A stretch of DNA of 64,000 nt. Origin: Verrucomicrobiota bacterium (lineage in GTDB: Bacteria; Verrucomicrobiota; Verrucomicrobiia; Limisphaerales; J093). This document shows positions 60,410 to 64,000 of this stretch, piece after piece. Below the pieces are notes generated by a model. The model saw only the letters and a list, made by a program, of their open reading frames with translations. It did not search any database and was not told where the DNA came from. Position 1 is the stretch's first letter; every line of letters starts with the position of its first letter. The stretch is from NCBI GenBank assembly GCA_022710935.1, contig JAKLFY010000003.1, forward strand, positions 100,603-164,602, given 5' to 3'. The position numbers were made by a program, and so were the translations under genes.

Positions 60410-62991
60410 ATGAAAACCAAAACCAGAACCACCAAAGGAATCGCAATCGCAACGATTCTGCTGGCGCTGGCCAGCGTGAGCCACGGCCAACTCCAAGAGC
60501 CGCCCAAGCCGGGCACGTATTACTCGGCCAAGGATTTCGAGTGGAGTCCGCCCTGGCCGTTCAACCCGTTTCCAGAACTTGACGTCGTCGAGATCGCGCC
60601 GGGCATATTCGTCTTTGACGACACCGCCATTGCCGACACGCCGGAACAGACCGCAGCGCGAAAGCGGCACGAGGAGGCCGACGCGCTGGCCAAGGCCATT
60701 GCCGCCGACCCCGTTCTTGCGGCGGCGGCCCGACAGGCGGCGAAGGAAGCCGCCCGCAAACGGGACGAAGACTGGCAGGCGCGGTTGCAGGCCGCGCAGC
60801 CGTTCCTCCGCTCATGGGGGCTGCCCGGCGAGGCCGAGACGCGACAAGCCCGTGAGGAAGCACGAGCCGAGTTGCAGGAGTTGACGCGCAAGGCCGAGGC
60901 GGCCCGCGCCGACGCACCACGCGTCGAGGTGGAGTTGAATGCCATATCCGAGCAGTTGAACGCACCCCGCGTGCGTGTCCGCAGCGACGGCTCCAAGGAA
61001 GTCCTGGGTGGCCAGGTTGGCGGCCGGCCTGTTTACCGGTCCAGCTTAAACCTGTTCGCCGCAGCGGGAATCAGCGCCGACGAGTTATGGCCCACCAACT
61101 CCGCGCCCTGGCCGCACGCTTCAACCGGGCGTAACCTCAGTGGCACAAACGTGACCCTGGGGCTGTGGGCAACGACGGTGCCGTGTTGACCAACCACGCG
61201 GAATTTGGCAGCCGCGCCTGGCAAGTGGACCACAGTGCCGCCAATCCCATCGCAACCGACGGCCATGCCACCGCCGTGGCTGGAACAATGGCCGCAGGAG
61301 GCTTCTACCAGTTCACCCTCGACGGCCAACCCGCGCGCCTTATGCGAGGCGTGGCGTTTGAGGCGCGAATCAATGCCTATGACACGGATGAGTTCAACCA
61401 GGAGATTTTTGATGCGGCAGCAGGAACGGTGACCGGCCAGCCGCTGCGTCTGGCGAACCACTCTTGGGGCTACGTCGGTGGCTGGACTACAAACACGATT
61501 CAGGTGCTTCAAGGAGGTCAGACCAACACCATTACCAACGCCTGGATTTGGCGCGGAGATGTATCGTTGGCCGAAGAGTGGAAGTTCGGTTTCTACTTCC
61601 CTAGCATTTCCGATGGCACAGGCTGTGTTGACCTTGATGGTTTTCTCGCCACGAACGCAACCCGCCACTTGGCGGTCTATGCGGCGGGCAACGACCGGCT
61701 GTACGGCCCCGGCGTGCCGACCAACTACTGGTATAAGTCCGGCCTTGGCCCCTACGACTGGACGGGCGTGACCAATCCACCCCCCGGCTCCCGCGACTGG
61801 CGCAACGGCGACGGCGACACCGGCGGTTACGACACCGTGGTCGCGCCCGGCACAGCCAAGAACGTGCTCACCGTCGGAGCGGTGCGGGACGTGTACTACG
61901 TCAGCAACAGCCTGGCCTACCTCGGTTACGCAACCAATGCCGTCGTCACGCTCGCGCCGTTCAGTGGTTGCGGCCCAACGGACGACGGGCGCATCAAGCC
62001 GGAGATTGTCGCCGTCGGTCAGAGCAATTCAGCCATTCGCAGTTTCGGCATTGCAACCCCGGCGAACAACGCCACCAACGGCTACTATCTGGACCAAGTC
62101 GGGACGAGCTTTGCCGCGCCCGGTGTGAGCGGCGGCTTGGGATTGACAGCGCAGCGACGCTCGCAGCTTTGGCCGAACCTCGATCCGAACTTGGATGCTT
62201 GGCGTGGCTCGACGTGGCGCTGCATTGCGATTCACACCGCCGACGACGTGGGTGCGCCTGGCCCCGACTACCAGACTGGTTACGGACCTTTCAACGCCGT
62301 CTCCTGCGTCGCGCACGTCGAACGCGACCAGCAGCACGGGCGGGGCACGCACATCAAGGAGTTTCAGGTAGGCGTGGGCCAGACCGTCAGCTACGAATTG
62401 GACTTGACTAACGGCGTGCCGTTCCGCGCGACCCTCACGTGGAGTGACCCCGCCGGTATCGGACAGACCACGACTGAGGCGGACACCGCCCCCCGACTCG
62501 TGAACAACCTGGACATCCGCGTGGAGCGCGTGGGCGCGACCAATGTCTTCTACCCGTGGATTCTGAATCCCGATCTGACCAACAAGACGGAAGCCGCGCG
62601 AAGCGCGGCGGCGACGACCGGCGTGGACAATCGGAACAACGTCGAGCAGATGTTCATCGCCAATCCACCAAGTGGACGCTACCGCGTGGTCGTTACTCAT
62701 TCGGGCGGACTGCCCGGCGGCCCGTCACCGTCCGCGCAGTGGGCTTCGCTCCTCACCACAGGCGACACACCGCTGCCGCCGGTGTTCACGGCGAGTGAGG
62801 CGAGCCCATCCGGGACGAACGTGCTGCTGACCTTCACCGCCGACCCCGGCGCGTATTTCCATCTTCTGACTTCGACCAATCTGGTCAACTGGCAGACGAA
62901 CGCCACGGTGAAGGCCGAAGCGGTGACAAACTCGATTCTGGCGGAGGCCACAGACCCGTATCGGTTCTGGCTATTGCGGCGGCAACAGTGA
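60410..62991 (+). pseudogene. Cassette 2: subtilisin-like (S8) peptidase with one frameshift
   Basis: From ATG 60410 there is a signal peptide (GIAIATILLALASVSHG) and an alanine- and glutamate-rich coiled region. The frame stops after GTNVTLGLWATTVPC (61189). The next frame from 61165 starts GNDGAVLTNHAEF and runs on, so one G is missing from a G-run near 61155. The peptidase has DGHATAVAGTMAAGG (His) and VGTSFAAPGVSGGLGL (Ser); the Asp is near the frameshift. A C-terminal beta domain (SYELDLTNGVPFRATLTWSD) follows. The single indel could be a sequencing error or real decay. Confidence 0.7.
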
Positions 62992-62997
62992 CGCGCC

Positions 62998-63651
62998 ATG
63001 CACCGTTTCTTCGTCACTACGTCTCTCCTTGCGTCTGCCTGGCTGGGCTCTCCCCACCCAGGCTTAGCGCAGGGGACAATTGCCTCCTACCGGCCAGACA
63101 CGCCCATCGTGATGTTCACACGGTGGTTTCCCGAGTATTGCCCACTGGACATTGACGGCGACGCCAGCCCGGAACTCACCTTCAGTTACAGTTTCCAATT
63201 CCTTGGCGTGCGCTCGGAGGGCGTGAATCGCCTTCTCATTCTCCCCTCTCCGCCTCCAAACGTAGGTGGCCCGGTTGCGGCCTTAGCACCTGGTTCTCCG
63301 ATCGGAAACTCCAGCGAGTCCGACGTGCTGCGGTGGTATGCCGGAACCGAGCTTAGTCCGTTCCAGACCTTGGTCCGCTGCACGGACCGGTGCAGCGGCG
63401 CATTTCTCGGACAGCACGCTTATATGGGTGTGGAGTTCCAGCGGGCCGGCAGCACGCACTACGGCTGGGTCTTGCTCTACGTGGCTCCCGACTATCCGGC
63501 AGGACAGATTGAGGCATGGGCGTGGGAGATGCGGTCAGGCGTTCCGATTCTCGCTGGGGCCGTGCCAGAGCCTTCGACATGGTCGTTGCTTATCGGGGGA
63601 GGAGTCTTGATGGTGTTGCTCAGAAAGAAACGAAGTGAAAGGAAGGGCTAA
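62998..63651 (+). CDS. Cassette 2: PEP-CTERM exported protein
   Basis: The protein has a signal peptide (LLASAWLGSPHPGLAQG) and a short beta-rich domain (CPLDIDGDASPELTFSYSFQ, AYMGVEFQRAGSTHYGWVLL). The C-terminus VPEPSTWSLLIGGGVLMVLL followed by RKKRSERKG is a PEP-CTERM sorting signal for exosortase processing. It starts 6 bp after the peptidase. The stop TAA is in the attC box GGCTAAC. No exosortase gene is visible in the window. Confidence 0.8.
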   Translation: MHRFFVTTSLLASAWLGSPHPGLAQGTIASYRPDTPIVMFTRWFPEYCPLDIDGDASPELTFSYSFQFLGVRSEGVNRLLILPSPPPNVGGPVAALAPGSPIGNSSESDVLRWYAGTELSPFQTLVRCTDRCSGAFLGQHAYMGVEFQRAGSTHYGWVLLYVAPDYPAGQIEAWAWEMRSGVPILAGAVPEPSTWSLLIGGGVLMVLLRKKRSERKG

Positions 63652-63782
63652 CGAGATCACTGGAGCGCACAGCCGCCCCGCTTCGCAGTTCGAGAGTCGC
63701 GGGCTCGGCGGCGCGCTCTGGTGGCCGAGGGTCACGGGGGTTATTACGGCGGGGCGGCTGTCGCTCAGTTCTGGCGTTCCGC
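63646..63782 (+). other. attC site of cassette 2
   Basis: The box GGCTAAC (63646-63652) begins the site. Inner arms GGAGCGCACAGCCGCCCCGC and GCGGGGCGGCTGTCGCTCAG pair over about 18 bases with one bulge. The far box reads GTTCCGC, a damaged form of GTTAGCC. Length is 137 bp. It ends a 3.4-kb cassette. Confidence 0.65.
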
Positions 63783-63828
63783 GGTGTGACGGTTTGGCGG
63801 GTGGGTGTTCACGGCGGGCATCTGCGGC

Positions 63829-64000
63829 ATGAAAACTCTCACGGAACATGAGGTTCGGGAAGTGGAGCGGTTCCATGGCGTCCGACTGCCCCAGGCCTTC
63901 GTGGCGTTCCTCCGGGGTGAGGACGGGATTCTCGAGCGCCTGGTGTGGGAGGATCCCGAATCGGCGGACGCGGATCTGGTGTTCGACTGCGAGAGCTTGA
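63829..64000 (+). CDS. SUKH (SMI1/KNR4)-like protein, N-terminal part
   Basis: The first 57 residues (MKTLTEHEVREVERFHGVRL, PQAFVAFLRGEDGILERLVW) look like the start of a SUKH domain: a helix, then LP..F..FL. SUKH proteins often neutralise contact-dependent toxins. It lies 47 bp after the attC, as the first gene of what would be a third cassette. It leaves the window, so this is tentative. Confidence 0.4.
   Translation, partial: MKTLTEHEVREVERFHGVRLPQAFVAFLRGEDGILERLVWEDPESADADLVFDCESL

Overview
The window is GC-rich bacterial DNA, most likely from a Verrucomicrobiota member of the Pedosphaera/Limisphaerales type. The reasons are three prepilin-like proteins with the [17 protein letters not shown] leader (one is a relic), Tat-exported sugar enzymes, a sulfatase, several glycosidases, a BspA-type LRR relic, a two-component propeller relic, a CotH/lamin-tail exoprotein and a PEP-CTERM protein. 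An LptD-like protein, a heptosyltransferase-like GT9 and Lol transporter parts show a diderm envelope. The lineage is inferred from gene style; no rRNA is present.

1-19.4 kb is a saprophyte-type region with many broken genes. Intact genes are a polysaccharide deacetylase, a creatininase-family protein, an AAA/DUF4143 ATPase, a GH5-like glycosidase, a Tat sugar-isomerase-like protein, HPr, a xylose-isomerase-like TIM barrel and a ceramidase-like protein. Between them lie relics of GH51/M23/PKD genes, a prepilin, an LRR_5 protein, a zinc-ribbon transposon protein, a propeller sensor, uvrA and a malectin-like protein.

19.5-51.3 kb is mostly housekeeping and envelope genes: a TIGR03663 membrane protein with a discoidin-like partner, an RhlE helicase, a DUF481 protein, an M16 peptidase, a LOG protein, LolC/E and LolD, prepilins, RpoZ, SmpB, a sulfatase, a flavodiiron protein, an SLC13 permease, a GH78-like protein, LptD, DUF4230, a 1668-residue CotH/lamin-tail protein, a DUF1080 fusion, GT9, TruA and TrmL. 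It ends at tRNA-Val(TAC).

51.3-64 kb is a decayed genomic island that starts at the 3' end of tRNA-Val. It holds an integrase stub, pieces of an antiphage-type gene set (Swt1-HEPN/DUF499, DUF1156 methylase, DEAD/DEAH helicase), a PIN toxin-antitoxin pair and a SUMF1 relic. A complete Recombinase-in-Trio (RIT) element lies exactly in the Walker A codons of the helicase. Beyond it is an integron relic: a broken intI, an attI-like site with GTTAGCC, a 405-bp cassette with a good attC, and a 3.4-kb cassette (subtilase plus PEP-CTERM protein) with a second attC. A SUKH-like gene runs off the right edge.

Six families of short dispersed repeats cross the window. One is a strict 74-bp element present three times with covarying terminal inverted repeats. 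Two repeat families, and the attC sites, supply stop codons to the genes next to them.
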